In this document: positions 36,557-50,126 of the stretch, piece after piece | How the letters are laid out: each line of letters begins with the position of its first letter | Position numbering within the stretch: position 1 is the first letter of the stretch | Assembly: GCA_020205615.1 (NCBI GenBank) | Contig: CM035156.1 | Span: forward strand, 17,635,128 to 17,699,127 | Source of the DNA: Panax quinquefolius | Lineage: Eukaryota > Streptophyta > Magnoliopsida > Apiales > Araliaceae | DNA length: 64,000 nucleotides | Direction: 5' to 3' | Notes under the pieces: generated by a model | Databases searched by the model: none | Told to the model about the DNA's origin: nothing | Seen by the model: the letters and a program-made list of their open reading frames with translations, nothing else | Position numbers and translations under genes: made by a program

Positions 36557-39385
36557 GTGGCGCCCCAAAATAGTATACACAACACCCATTCTCGAAGTCG
36601 CCAAATACATGGTACAAAAAAAGCAAACTACAACTTCAATAATACAAATGTCGTGTGAAATACGACAATATATACTGTGAGTTTAAATATAATATTGTCT
36701 TCTAGAAAATATCCACACGCAAATAAATCCCCATCATAATTATTGATTCATTATTTTACAAAATGGTGAGGACTACTAAACAACTCTCTCTAGACCTTCA
36801 TTCCATACCCCGACTAAGACTGCCACATTCTCGCCTCCTAAGAAAAAAAATGGAACAACAAGGAAAAGGGTGAGCTCAACTAGCCCAAGAAAGAATATTA
36901 TGACTAAGATAATATACAACAAATTATCGTTAGTCTTCAACAGGAAAAATCTGATAGAATACAATAGACAACAAGTTTCGATCAATATTCGCAGCTAAAT
37001 AATAATTCATGTAAGAGTTACGTAGAGAATGAAATCTACTATAATCTATGAATTTAATAAATTCATCATCAATATTTTATCCTCGTAACATCAATCAATA
37101 TACATCCGAATCAAATATTCATCTTTGCACTACGTGCCAAAGATATTCATCACCGTCATGTTTCATTTAAACACTGCTCATCTTTGCACTACAGGCCAAA
37201 GATATTAATCAATCTGGTCATGTTCATCTCAACACTGCTCATCTTCAGCACTACAAAAGAAAGATATTCTTCAGAAATCATTCATCTTTGCACCACAAAA
37301 AGCCAAAGATATTCAATAATATCATCATTTAAGACCGAGGATGATGAAAAATATTTTTAAAGAAACGAATCCAAAGGAAACAAAATGACAAGGATTAAGG
37401 ATTAAGGATTCGATTTTGCTTTATCCACGCCCAAAAATACCTCAAAAATAATCATAGTGGTGTAAAATTTAAGAATGATCAAAACATGGATACAATCAAA
37501 GTTAGTATCCGTATTAGATATTTTGACAAAAAGAAGAAATTTTATTTTTCTATGAATAAAGATCAGATATCGTGAATAAAGGTCAGATATCGTGAATAAG
37601 GTCATACGTGAATAGTAACTCCACACACCAAAAGATAGAAATTCCACAAAAAAACATCTTCACGCTTCATGAAATAAGACTCGTGAATAAGAATCTGTGA
37701 ATAAGAATCTTATGAATAAGAACTCGCTGAATAAGAACTCATGAATAAGAACTCCATGAATAAGAACCCCACATGAAAAAGTTCCAAATTTGATAAAAAC
37801 TTCAGATCAACATTTCAAAGATAATGATATTGAAGAAATAATATCATTACGAAAAAAAAAAATAATATCCCTTACCTCGAAAGATCAAGATTTAAATTAA
37901 ACACCTGATATAAAGCATGACTTGAACTTGCACCGAGATAAGAATACTCAAAGTATACTCAAAATACTCACAAGAATACGCCGATAATATAGAGAGAGAA
38001 AACTTCAGCTTCGTGTGATTTTCAATTCTAACCCAAAGACCCTATTTATAGAAAATGCTTAGAATACCAAAGCGTAAAAATTTAATAAATTAATATTATT
38101 TATTTTCCACATCTTCCTACGCATCCATGAATCTGAATTCAGCCATCCTAACACATGTTAAATATGCCTCAACATATAAAAAACGTTTTTGTTAATATAA
38201 ATATTTAAAACTTCCAAAATCAATTATTTTGGAACTCAAAACTTCAATAATTCATAATAAATAGCCCTTTCATCAGAAAAATTCGAATCTCATGAGTTTT
38301 ATAGGAAATTCAATTCTCTACAACTTTGCAGAAGAAAGTTTTTCCAAATTCCAAATAGAAATTGACCAAATCCACAAACAGTGATTTTACAAAGCTATAA
38401 TCAAATTTCTACCAATAATTGTGTCCACCAACACACAAAACATGTGTTAAACATTTAATGCCACAAAAATACTCTTCCTCCTCATATACTCATATATCCC
38501 ACATTCATTGTAAAATATCACCGCTAATATATTATTAAAATAATATATTTAAATGAATTATTTTATCGTAAAAGATAAAATATTAATTTTCAACAATTGT
38601 CATTTTAAAAATTTTCTCCATCTATATCCACATAAAATCAATATTTTCCTCATCATATAAATCAATAATTAATTATTCACAAATAATATTACGTAATCAC
38701 AATATCGACAACCAGTGCGCTTCCCAGAGAAAGAGGGGCTTTCCAATAAGAATTTCTTCTTACTTGCAAGCGCAATTAGGTGACCAAACCTCTCCTTAGA
38801 TGTAACTTTCTAGACATTGCCAATAATGTTATCTAATAATATTATTCAGATAATATGAATTATTGCTTCGATAATGAAAAAATAATGTGTAAATGACAAT
38901 TATCAAACAACAAAGAATATAAAATATCAACGCAAAGAATTATTAACTCAATAAAATAATCGAATAAAGAATTACTCAGAACCATTATCGAGTAAAGCCT
39001 TCTTCACGTAAGAATCAATAATTGGTGCAATACCGCGTACTAACTGCTCAACAACGCCGATATTAAAGTGTGTTTTAACCACCGGGTATTCCAACAAAGA
39101 TTTAATCTGTGAATAACCACGCCGTTATTTAAAAACAACTTATATTTGTCGCTTCTTCATCCAATCGCTTTCCAACATGGGGCCCACACATCGCTACTGG
39201 TAGCATTTAATATTCCCCGACAAGATTTAATATTCCACGACCAAACAAATATTCCCAAGCGATAATGAATATTTTATAACCACTCATTAATTTGAAATAT
39301 TTGCATATTTAACCCTTAACTATCCACATTAATCAAATCAACCTTACTATTTCAAAATAATAAATAAAGGAAATTCCTTTTTATT
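36556..39385 (-). repeat. 5' LTR of the inner gypsy element
   Basis: About 2830 bp, nearly the same as 29822-32639. TATA box at 38043-38050 (minus strand), conserved block at 38776-38794, repeats near 37110-37330 and 37680-37765. The right end is cut at the junction near 39385. Confidence 0.85.
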
Positions 39386-41027
39386 ATGAATTATCAAGTT
39401 ACAAGTTCAAATAATTGATTTTTGTAAGTTTTAATTACTTATTTTATGAAAAACGTTTTTTCTTACTTTTCTGTAAGGTATGCATGTGGAAAATGCTAGG
39501 ATCTGAATTCTAAGGTTGGCGATGAATTTGATATATATATATATATATATATATTAATTTATTAAATTTTCGTTTGGTTTTCTAAGCAATTTCTATAAAT
39601 AGGTGCTTAGTTAGAATTGAAAATCACACCGTAAATCAAGTTTTCTCTCTATTATTATCGAATTATTCTTGTGAGTATTTTTGAGTATACTTTTGAGTAT
39701 TGCTAGACGAGTGCAAGTTCCTTCAAAGACTATAATTCTTTTAGATTCTAAAGAAATAAGATTGATCTTTCGAGGTAAGTGGATGTTATTTTCTTCTCAA
39801 ATGATATTATTTCTTCAATATCATTATCTTTGAAATATTGTTGAACTTTTTATCAAATTTGGAACTTTTTCACGTTAGGGTTACTATTCATGAGTTATTA
39901 TTCACGAAGTTACTATTCATGAGTTTATTTATTCACGAAGTTACTATTCACGAAAGTACTATTCATGAAGCGTGAAGATGTTTTTTGTGAATTTCTATCT
40001 ATTGATTGGTGTCTTGAGTTACTATTCACGATACTTGGTACTATTCACGATATACTTTTAAGACTATTCAATAAAAATGAAATTTCTTCTTTTTCATCCA
40101 AAATATCTATTCGGATACTAGCTTTTGATTGTATCCATGTTTTGATCATTCTTGAATTTTACACCACTATGATTATTTCGAGGTATTTTTGGACGTGGAT
40201 AAAACCAAGTACGAATCCTTAATCCTTAATCCTTGTCATTTTGTTTCACCGGATTCGCTTTCTTTAAAAAAAATATTTTCATCATCCTCGCCTTAAATGA
40301 TGATATTATGGAATATCTTTGGCTGTTAGTGCAAAGATGAATGATTTCTTAAGAATATCTTTCAGTCCAGAGTGCAAAGATGAATGATTTCAAGAATATC
40401 TTTGGCCGTAGTGCAAAGATGAACAGTGTTTAAATGAACATGACTTAATCGATGAATATCTTTGGCCCCGTAGTGCAAAGATGAATATTTGATTCGGATG
40501 TATATTGATTGATGTTACGGGGATAAAAGATGACGATGAACTTTTAAATTCATACATAGAAGATAGTAGTTTGCATTCTCTACTTAACTCTTCTAATGAA
40601 TTATTATTTCATTGCGAATATTGATTTAAAATTTGTTGTCTATCAGATTCTATTATATTTTTCCTCGTTGAAGACTAACGATAATTTGTTGTATATTATC
40701 TTAGTCATAATATTCTTTATCGAGCTAGTTGAGCTCACCCTTTTCCTTTTGTTCCATTTTTCTCGTGAGGCGAGAATATAAGCGAGTACGAGTCGGGGTA
40801 TGGAATGAAGGTTTTAGAAAGGATTGTTTAGTAGTCCTCACCATTTTTGTAAAATAATGTATCAATAAATGTGATGAGGATTTATTTGAGTATAGATATT
40901 GTCAGAAGATAATATTTTGTATTCAAACTCACGCTTTACTTTGTTGTAATAATAAAGTTGTAGTTGTTTCATGTACCATGTATTGACAACTCGTAATAGG
41001 TGATGTATACCTATTTTAGGGGCGCCA
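39386..41027 (+). repeat. 3' LTR remainder of the plus-strand gypsy element
   Basis: Begins at the equivalent of position 23750 in the 5' LTR and ends with TTAGGGGCGCCA. TATA-like TATAAATA near 39595, TACTATTCAC repeats near 39885-39970, CTTTGGC...AGTGCAAAGATGAA repeats near 40310-40500. Confidence 0.8.
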
Positions 41028-43739
41028 TGCTAAGCCCGTAAAGCTTACGTACTTGATCCCACCGACTTTCGCTTGCTTCTAACTTTGTATTGCTTCAATC
41101 TTCGCCGGGTCCACTTGATACTCCATGTTTTGACACCACGTGCTCCAAGAAATGCTACTTCCAAGAACTTCGCATTTCTTTAATTTGGCATATAGTTTGT
41201 TTTCACGAAGCCTTTGGAGTACCAAATTTCAAATGGTGCTCATGATCTTCATGATTTTTGGAATATATGAGGATATCATCAATAAAGACAACAACGAACT
41301 GATCCAAATATTCATTGAATACTTGGTTCATCATATCCATGAAAGCCGCAGGGAGCATTAGTCAATCCGAAAGACATGACTAAGAATTACGTAATGCCCG
41401 TCATGAAGTTCTAAAGGCGCCTTTGGAATATCCTCGCCTTCTAATCTTCAAATGATGATATCCGAATCGAAGATCGATCTTTGAAAAAATTGTGCCCTTG
41501 CAATCGGTCAAACAAGTCATCAATACGAGGTAGAGGATACCTATTCTTGATGGTGACATGGTTCAATTCCCGATAGTCGATACAAAATCGCATACTCCCG
41601 CCTTTTTCTTCTTTACGAATAAAACAGAGCACCCCAAGGAGATGTACTAGGCCAAATGAAATCGATGTCCAACAATTCCTATAGTTGGACCTTTAACTCT
41701 GAAGTTCAATAGAGCCATTCGATATGGGGTTTTAGAAATGGGCTTTGTACCGTGTTTCAAGATCAATAAAGAATTCAACTTCACGCTACGGGGTAGGCCG
41801 GGGAAGTTCTTCAGAAATCGTCAGAAAGTCAATAACAACAGAATATTATTCAAATTTGACGTGTCTTTATTCAAATCCATAACATGGGCTAAGAAAGCTT
41901 GACATCCATTTTTCAATAAACGAATAGCTTTATGATTAGATATGATAAAGTGATTGATTTTAATGGTTTAGTTGTTTGAATTGCATAACAACAGTTGGTT
42001 AGGAATATGAAAACTAATAACCTTACGAAAATAATCAATTTTGGCATGATGAGTAGTTAACCAATCAATCCCTAAAATCACATCAAAAGCAAGTATCTTT
42101 AAAGAGATAAGGTCAATGGTAAGGTGATGGTGCCAACTTGAATCAAACAAGATTTATAAACGATGGATGTGATGAAAGTTTCTCCTAACGGAGTTTCCAC
42201 AGAGATAGGTCAAAGTCTAATTTCTCCTGAGTCAAGTTTAAACGTTGAGCACAAGCGGGAGAGATAAATGAATGGGTAATCACCGGTATCAAGTAAAGGT
42301 ATAAACTTCGCAAGAATTTATAAATAGCTTTTACCCGTGATCACCTCGTTTGGGTTCCTCGATTTTGACCAATCACAACAAACGCTCTTCCAAGAATTGA
42401 CTTTGACTTTTACTTTTCCGATCTTTTGAGTCACCGTCCCGTTGAACTAGGTTTCGCCATTGTATAATCTCGAAGCGATATGTCCTTCCTTTCCACAATT
42501 ATAGCATACCTTGAATCGTTGTGGGCAATTTGGACCGATATGTCCCTCTTCCCGCATTTATAAGATATAATGGGTGCTCGTTCTCCTCCCTTAGAACCAT
42601 TCTTCTTGCAAGACTGCGTCTTTCACATGGTCGTTGTTAAATCTCCTCTTTTTAAATCTCCTCCCCGACTCGCTTCTTCTTCTATTTTCATGGCCATGAT
42701 TACCACCAGAGTGGTTACCATTTTGTCCGCTTTTTTCTTTCTCCGCAGTTATCGTTGTTTTGTTGATCGCTATCTCCTAGGTATTATCCTGTTTGTGGTC
42801 CCTCGGTTGACCGTACTCGTTATCTCGCTCTAATAATTGAGCATTGTTTACAACATCCTAATAGAGAAAATTTATGAGAAATTAGATATTGTCAGATCTG
42901 GGTTTCAAACCTCTCGTAAACATCCGCGTCATCGTTCCTCATTCTCCACCAAATGAGGTGCAAACCCGGATAACTCTACAAACTTTGCCTCGTCTTTGAG
43001 ACACCGCCATGTTATTCTCTCCCGATCTAATAAACTCCACTTCCTTCATATAACGAACACTTTCGTGAAAGTATTTGTCATTAAATAGTTTCAAAATGTC
43101 TCCCGAGACATCTTTGAGTGCAGGCGGATGGACGTGGTACGCTTCACGATCTCCCACCAAGAGATGCCTTCGCCATTTTAACATAAAGGTGGCGAATGGA
43201 ACCTTCTGTTCATCCGCATCCCAAGACATCGAATATCTTGGTAATTTGCTTGACCCATGTTTCCGCCATGATCGGATCCGGCTTTCCCTTAAATTCGTGG
43301 TCCCAACTCTTTGAACTGCTTGCATGTGACAACCCGTGAATTACTATCATTTCCTCCTCAGTATTTTGAACACGAGTCTCCTCGTCGATTTTACATGAAC
43401 TCGCAAAAGCTTCTAAACATCCCTCGTTCATCATCTCTTTCAAGGTGGTGTTGTTCAAAAGAGGAACATTGTCACTGTTGCACGTTCTCCTCGTTGGTGA
43501 GTACAAAAAGTCTCCACTGGCCTCATTTCCATTGTTAATATTCTCAATCGACATTCTCAACATCATCATAAAACAAGGGTTAATTATGGAAATCAATATA
43601 TCACATAATATCCCTATATACTTGACCAACTAACAAATAAGCTTAGGTAGGACACACTAACGAAGGATTTACTCGCCTCTCCTCCTAGTTCTATTCCCCG
43701 ATCTCCGCCAGAGATCATATCCCTAAGCTCGATACCAAC
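41028..43739 (-). pseudogene. Gypsy gag-protease-RT (outer element, 5' half)
   Basis: Minus strand. Gag starts near 43555 (MSIENINNGNEASGDF) and runs to about 42900. The zinc-knuckle region is near 42490-42580. Protease is near 41968-42300 (ILAFDVILGIDWLTTHHAKIDYF). Reverse transcriptase is at 41441-41632 with [30 protein letters not shown], one of the best kept stretches of the whole nest, and the catalytic region is near 41270-41310. Frameshifts are present. The gene continues across the insertion at 22607. Confidence 0.8.
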
Positions 43740-43740
43740 C
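43727..43740 (-). other. Primer-binding site of the outer gypsy element
   Basis: GGTTGGTATCGAGC on the minus strand next to the LTR end, the tRNA-iMet type again. Confidence 0.6.
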
Positions 43741-46258
43741 GTGGCGCCCCCAAAATAGGTATACATCACCCATTCCGAGTTGTCAATACATGGTACGTAA
43801 ACAACTACAACTTTATTATCAAGAACAAGAAATCGCGAGTTTGAATACAAATATTATCTTCTGTATAATATCTATACTCAAATAAATCATCATCACATTT
43901 ATTGATACATTATTTTACAAAAATGGTGAGGACTACTAAACAACTCTCTCTAGAACCTTCATTCCATACCCCACTCTAGACTTCGCTATATTCTCGCATC
44001 CCGAGAAGAAAAATAGAACAAAAAGGAAAAGGGTGAGCTCAACTAGCCCAATAAAGAATATTATGACTAAGATAATATACAACAAATTATCGTTAGTCTT
44101 CATAGGAAAAAATCTAATAGAATACAATATACAACAAGTTTTAAATCAATATTCGCAGTGAAAATAATAATTCATTAGAAGAGTTAAGTAGAGAATGCAA
44201 ACTACTATCTTCTATATATGAATTTAAAAGTTCATCGCCTATCTTTTATCCTCAGAACATCAATCAATATATATCTCGAATCAAATATTCATCTTTGCAC
44301 TACTGCCCAAAGATATTCATCATTGGTCATGTTCATCTAAACACTGCTCATCTTTGCACTACTGGTCCAAAGATATTCATCGAAATCATTCATCTTTTGC
44401 TACTAAATGCCAAAGATATTCAATAATATCATCATTTAAGATGAGGATGATGAAAATATTTTTAAAGAAACGAATCCAAAGGAAACATAATGACAAGGAT
44501 TAAGGATTAAGGATTTGTACTTTGTTTTATCCATGTCCAACAATACCTAAAAAATAATCATAGTGGTGTAAAATTCAAGAATGATCAAAATATGGATACA
44601 ATCAAAGCTAGTAACTCATGAATAGTAACCCCGACATGGAAAAGTTCCAAATTTGATAAAAATTTCAACTAATATTTCAAAGATAATGATATTGAAGAAA
44701 TAATATCATTACAAAAAAATAATATCCCTTACCTCGAAAAGATCAAGATTTCAAATTTAAACACGGATATAAAGGCTATGACTTGAACTTGCAATCACGT
44801 ATAACAATACTCAAAATATGATCAAAATACTCACAAGAATACGCTCGATAATATAGAAAGAGAAAACTTCAGTTTTTGGTATAATTTTCAATTCTAACCT
44901 AAACACCCTATTTATAGGAAAATCTTTAGAACGACAAAAGCGTAAAATTTAATATAATATTAATATATAAATTAAATTTTAAACGCCAACCTTCCAAGAA
45001 CTGAATTCAGCTCATTCAACACACATGTGTAACACACCATAATGAAAAAAACGTTTTTGTTATTTAAAATATTTTAAACTTCCAAAAATCAATTATTTCG
45101 GAGCTTTGGAACTTTAATAATTCACAATAAATAGCCCTTTTGTCAAAAAATTCGAAACTCGCGAATTTTTATAGGAAATTAAATTCTCTACATCTTTACA
45201 GAAGAAAGGTTTTCCAAATTCCAAACAGAAATTGACCAAAATCCACAAACGGGCGATTTTACAGGCTATAATCAAATTTCAGTCAAAAAATGGGGTCCAT
45301 AACACATATAAAATATGCTTTAAATATTTTTGATAACAAAAATACTCCTCCACATATACTCATATATCCCACATTCATCGTAAAAATATCATCATTATTA
45401 TATTATTAAAATATAATAATATATTTAAATAAATTATTTTATCAAAAAAAAATAAAATTTCAATTTTCAACAATTGTCACATTAAAAATTTTCTCCATCT
45501 ATATCCACATAAAATCAATATTTTCCTCATCATATGAATCAATAATTAATTATTCATATATAATATTACTGTAATCACAATATTGACAACCATGCAGTTC
45601 CTAGGAAAGAGGGGCTTTCAAATAAAATTTCTCCTTACTCTTGGCGCGAATTAGGTGACCAAACCTCTCCTTGCATGTAACTTTCTAGACATTGCCAATA
45701 ATGTTATCTAATAATATTATTCAGATAATATGAATTATTAGCTTGATAATGAAAAATCTTGTGTAATGACAATTATTGAAACAACAATGATATAAAATAT
45801 CAACGCAAAGAATTATTAAATCAATAAAATATTTGAGCAGTAATTCTCGTAACCATTATTGAGTAGTGCCTTCTTACGTAAGAATCAATAATTGGTGCAA
45901 TACTGGTGTGCTTCTTGTGTTTTTAACCGCCGAGTATTTTTAATAAGATAATTGTGAATAACTACGTCGTTATTTTTAAACAACTTATATTTATGTTTTC
46001 TTCATCCAATCGCTTTCAGTTATGGGGCCCACAAAAGATCGCTATGGTCGTTGCATTTAATATTCCCGACAATGAAGAATATTTCACGACTAAACGAATA
46101 TTCCCCGACAACAATGAATATTTTATAACCACTTGCTTATTTTGAAATATTTGCGTATTTTACCCATAACTATCCACATTAATCAAATCAACCCTTACTA
46201 TTTCAAAATAATAAATAGAAAAAATTAAATTTCATTAATAATAAGTTGGGGTCTTACA
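43740..46258 (-). repeat. 5' LTR of the outer gypsy element
   Basis: 2519 bp. TATA box at 44909-44916 (minus strand), conserved block at 45651-45669, CACTAC repeats near 44280-44430. It lacks the CTCGTGAATAAG repeat block seen in the inner element, apart from one unit near 44613. Confidence 0.85.
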
Positions 46259-46809
46259 GCCCATATGTATTTATTGTGACAGTGGAGAGTCCTTATTAAA
46301 ATAGAATTGTGTTTTCTTATTTGGTGGGATAAGGGGGTTTAATTAGGACTCCTACTCTTAATTGGATTCAGTAGTTATAAGGTGATTCTACAAAAGGAAT
46401 CTTTCTCCTAGTTTGATGCAGGTGATTCTACAAAAGGAGTCCTTCTCCTAGTTGGATGAGGGGGAAGTGGCTTCTATATATATACGGCTACAAGCTAGGA
46501 TTGGAGGAGACAAGATAGAATAACAAAATATCATAGGGGACAAGAGGTACAACACAAATACACAACTTGTACTCTCCATATTATCAACTTGTACTCCCAA
46601 TATTATTATAGTGGATTACTCTCTCTGTGTGTGGTTTTTTCCCAATTGGGTTTTCACGTAAATCTTGTGTTCACACTTTATATTTCTTTATTATGCTTAT
46701 GTGAGTGTATTTTGTGAGTTTGATTTCACAACAATACAACCAACTGTTGGCGCGATTTTGGCCTGCTATTTTGGTAATTTCGTCAGGCGTATAAAATTTG
46801 GCGTTAACA
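46259..46809 (+). repeat. 3' LTR of the shell element, right part
   Basis: Starts with the duplicated target GCCCA, continues the LTR from CATATGTATTTATT and ends GGCGTTAACA. It is followed by CTCAT, the right target duplication of the shell. Confidence 0.85.
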
Positions 46810-47518
46810 CTCATAATATTCATACAAATTTTAAATGAGACTCTTTTTCTAAAGGCTTAAATATGATTTACTACCCTAAACTATAGGCCATATTCCACTT
46901 CGGTGATCCACCTTTCAATTTTGTCAATTAAGTGATTGAACTATCAATTTTTTTCGATTTCATTCAATTGGGCCTGTCACGTCAAAAATTGCTGACGTGA
47001 CATCCTAATAAGCAGCAGGAGTGCTTATGTGTAAAAACATTATATATTTTTAATGAGATCAAAGGACAAAAAGGTAAAACAACAAATAAAATAACTAAAA
47101 ATTACACAAATAATATAAATTAGTTGTATAATTATTTATTTATAGTTATATAAATAATATAAATGATTATATAAATAATATAATAATTATTTTATTAAAA
47201 ATAATTATTTTTATTAAAAAAAAAGCGCATTTTTATTAAAAAATTTGTGTTTAATATTAATGATAATAAAATAAAAATATTAATGACAATAAAAAAAAAA
47301 ATAAAATTCAGTTTTTTGTAATAAAAAAATAATAATTATTTTATTAAAAAAAAACCAACCAACTACGTTTTTTTGTGAAAAAATATATATATAAAAAATT
47401 AGATTTCTTTTTTTTTCTTTTTTTTTTGTGAAAGAGATTACTTGTCTTTATTATTAAATATGATATAATAAAGTTAATTTAGCTTGTTAAGTGATAAATA
47501 GGTGTTTGTTTTTGTAAA

Positions 47519-50126
47519 TGTGACGCCCCAAAATTAGGTATACATCACCCATCTTGGGTAGTCGATACATGGTATGTAATTTAAATACAACTTACTAATA
47601 TAATTGTCGTATAATCGACATAAACCGTGAGTTTGAATACAAATATTGTCTACTAGATATTATACAAACTCAAAAGGAGTCCTCATTACAATTATTATCA
47701 CACTTATTTCACGTAATAGTGAGGGACTACTAATGCTATCCTCCGGACCATTACTCCATTCCCCGACTCGTTCGTCCAAACTATATTCTCATTTCAAGAG
47801 AGAAGTGAAAGAAAGGGTGAGCTCAACTAGCCCAAAGAAGAAATATTATGACTAAGATAATGCGAAATAAATTATCATTAGTTTATAACAAAGTTGTTAA
47901 ACCGATAAAATATAATGAACATCAAGTTTAACTACAATGGAACCAACAATCCATTAAAAGAGTCAGTAGAAAATAAAATCTACTATCTTTTATGATTTAA
48001 AAGGTTTTCATCATCATTATATAGCCGAGACTCGACTTTAATAAATATTCCACATCATCGAATCACCCTCTTGACTACTGGCCAAGGATATTCTTTAAGA
48101 TCACGACCACAATTATTCATGCCACTCTGGGCGAGAATAGTTGTGTATTCATTAATGGTCATGATCATGCCAACAATCGTCCCATCAACGCACTACTACC
48201 AATCGAGGATTTTTATCACATCATTTGTAACATTACGGTCGTGATTACACCTGAATAGTCTCGTCATAATCATACCAAGTCCATCTATGCACTCTACAGT
48301 GCCATGTATGACTTTCAACATAATATAAACATGAGGATGATGACAATGATATAAGAATTCAATAAAACAAGTTCAAGAATTATTTTATCCGGGAATTATT
48401 AACGTCCAAATTGTCAACATGATAATCTTTTTTTTGTGAAGTAAAATTCAAGAATGATCGTAAGAATATTTCCATGAAAAGATCTTTGGATGAAACGCAA
48501 ATATCGAGGATATTCTACTAATTTCATGGAGTATAAAGTCAAAGTTTTAACCAACCGGGTATAATAAAGAATGGAATAACAAAAGAAATCACCATGCATG
48601 CGATAGATCAAGCATGCGAAGTTATTCCAATGTAATAATAAATAACGGAACCGGTCCCACGTAAAACGCATGAGCGAGATATTCCAACAGAATAATAAAG
48701 AATGGAACCAGTCCCATGTAAAACACACAAACAGGATGTTCCAAATAATAATAAAAAAGATTTTAATTGGGTCCTGTAAAACACACGACATGTGATGTTC
48801 CAATGAGAATAATAGAAGAATGTCACCAAGTATAGGATAAATCAGCATGCTGAGTTATTCCATAGAATAATAAGCGATGGAATAACAATGATTCTCTTCG
48901 TGAATAAGAAAGAATAACACCATTTACGAGTACAACAAATAATATTCCCTACCTTAAGAAGGCTGAATATTGGAAAAGTGAAGTAGCGAGAATACTTTTC
49001 TTTTTTCTCTATAGTTTCTCTCTGAGTTTCATGAATTAAAAGAAATAATGAAGGAATGAGCTTTCTATTTATAGAAAAACCGAGGGTGGCTCTTGGTCTT
49101 AACGAATGGTCAAAATGACTTCTTGGTAATATCAAGAGACAACTACTATTTGTGAAGGGTAATTAACCTTTGGAACAATCAAGATGCGATTAACTCTCTT
49201 GGTAATATCAAGGACAACTACTATTTGCGAAGGGGTAATTACTATTGACGAAGGTAATTACTATCGATGAAGGTAAATACTATTGAAGAAGGTAATTACT
49301 ATTAACGAAGGTAAATACTATTGACGAATGTAATTACTATTCACAAAGGTAATTACTATTCACAAAGGTAATTACTATCGATGAAGGTAAATACTATTGA
49401 TGAAGGTAATTACTATTCACAAAGGTAATTACTATCGACGAAGAGACTCTTAGATGATGACATATGCCCCCCATAAAAATAATCAAACTTACCACAAACG
49501 CCTCTATAATGCACTTTCTTTATATACATCAAGGATTGAATAAATATTACCACAAATTATTTTATTTTTAATCAACACATTTTAATCTTTCAACAATTAT
49601 TAATCATTTATAACTTGTCGTCTCAATTAATAATATAACATATTATATAGATGATCTTGTGACAATAATTGAATCAATAATATAAGAGATATGATGCGTG
49701 AATTATCATAGCAAATAATTGAGTATAGCTAAGTGACTTCTCACGTAAGCATCAATAATCAATACTGTGTGTCTACTACGCAACTAATGCGTATTCGTAT
49801 TTTTACCACCGGTAGTAGTTCAATTCAGCTTTTAACGGTAAATACCTCCGCCATAGTTATTTTTATAGAAAGATAATTTTGTTGTTTTCTAACTACGACA
49901 ATACTTCCGTTGTGGGGTCCACTTAATGATTGAGTAGTCGTACTTAATATTCCCCGACAAAAAGAATATTCCCCAATAAACGAATATTTTATAACAACTT
50001 CACTTACTTTTGCAAAATTTATAAATATTATCCACAACTATAACATTATATCAAATTTATTCCATAATATTCAAAAATAATATTTATAGAAAATTCATCT
50101 TTATTTATAAAAGTTGGGGTCTTACA
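47519..50126 (-). mobile_element. Solo LTR of the gypsy group inside the inverted repeat
   Basis: 2608 bp, TGTGACGCCCC to GGTCTTACA. Flanks GTAAA (47514-47518) and ATAAA (50127-50131) differ at one base. TATA box TATTTATA at 49066-49073 (minus strand). Units with ATTCCA...AATAATAA...ACACAC lie near 48600-48850. It lacks the conserved TTAGGTGACCAAACC block that the other LTRs carry. Confidence 0.8.
49195..49445. repeat. Minisatellite, 19-bp unit GGTAATTACTATTCACAAA
   Basis: About thirteen units with variants CGATGAA, TGACGAA and TTCACAAA. It lies in the solo LTR and is absent at this place from the other LTRs. Confidence 0.9.

Larger units (their letters stand above)
29822..39385 (-). mobile_element. 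Inner Ty3/gypsy retrotransposon, minus strand
   Basis: LTRs 29822-32639 and 36556-39385, internal 32640-36555. It sits in the 3' end of the plus-strand element's internal region just after GAACCACAACTT. It is the youngest insertion of the nest by position. The right LTR lacks about the last 18 bases, lost at the junction with the plus-strand LTR. Confidence 0.8.
22611..41027 (+). mobile_element. Plus-strand Ty3/gypsy retrotransposon nested in the outer one
   Basis: 5' LTR 22611-25340, internal 25341-29821, then the inner minus-strand element, then the remainder of the 3' LTR (39386-41027). It interrupts the outer pol between the reverse transcriptase and RNase H parts; the uninterrupted order is seen at 34300-34370 in the inner element. 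I see no clean target duplication at the borders. The end of the internal region and the first 1.1 kb of the 3' LTR are missing. Confidence 0.8.
17955..46258 (-). mobile_element. Outer Ty3/gypsy retrotransposon, minus strand, inserted in the shell LTR
   Basis: LTRs are 17955-20559 (3' LTR) and 43740-46258 (5' LTR), both TGTGACGCC-like to CTTACA on the plus strand. The internal region is split at about 22608/41027 by the plus-strand element. Gag, protease, reverse transcriptase, RNase H and integrase remnants are in the usual Ty3/gypsy order (integrase last). The tRNA-iMet-type primer site and LTRs above 2.5 kb suggest a Tekay/Del-like lineage, which is inference. All coding parts are broken. 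Confidence 0.85.
13311..46809 (+). mobile_element. Non-autonomous LTR retrotransposon, outer shell of the nest
   Basis: The 5' LTR is 13311-13894. The 3' LTR is split by the gypsy nest into 17879-17954 and 46264-46809, with 46259-46263 being the duplicated target. Both LTRs start TGTTG and end GTTAACA. Flanking 5-bp repeats are CTCTT (left) and CTCAT (right), one mismatch. A primer-binding-like TTGGCGCCGTCTGTGGG follows the 5' LTR, and a purine tract precedes the 3' LTR. The shell's own internal part, without the later insertions, is under 2 kb and has no gag or pol. It therefore must have used proteins of another element. Confidence 0.85.
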
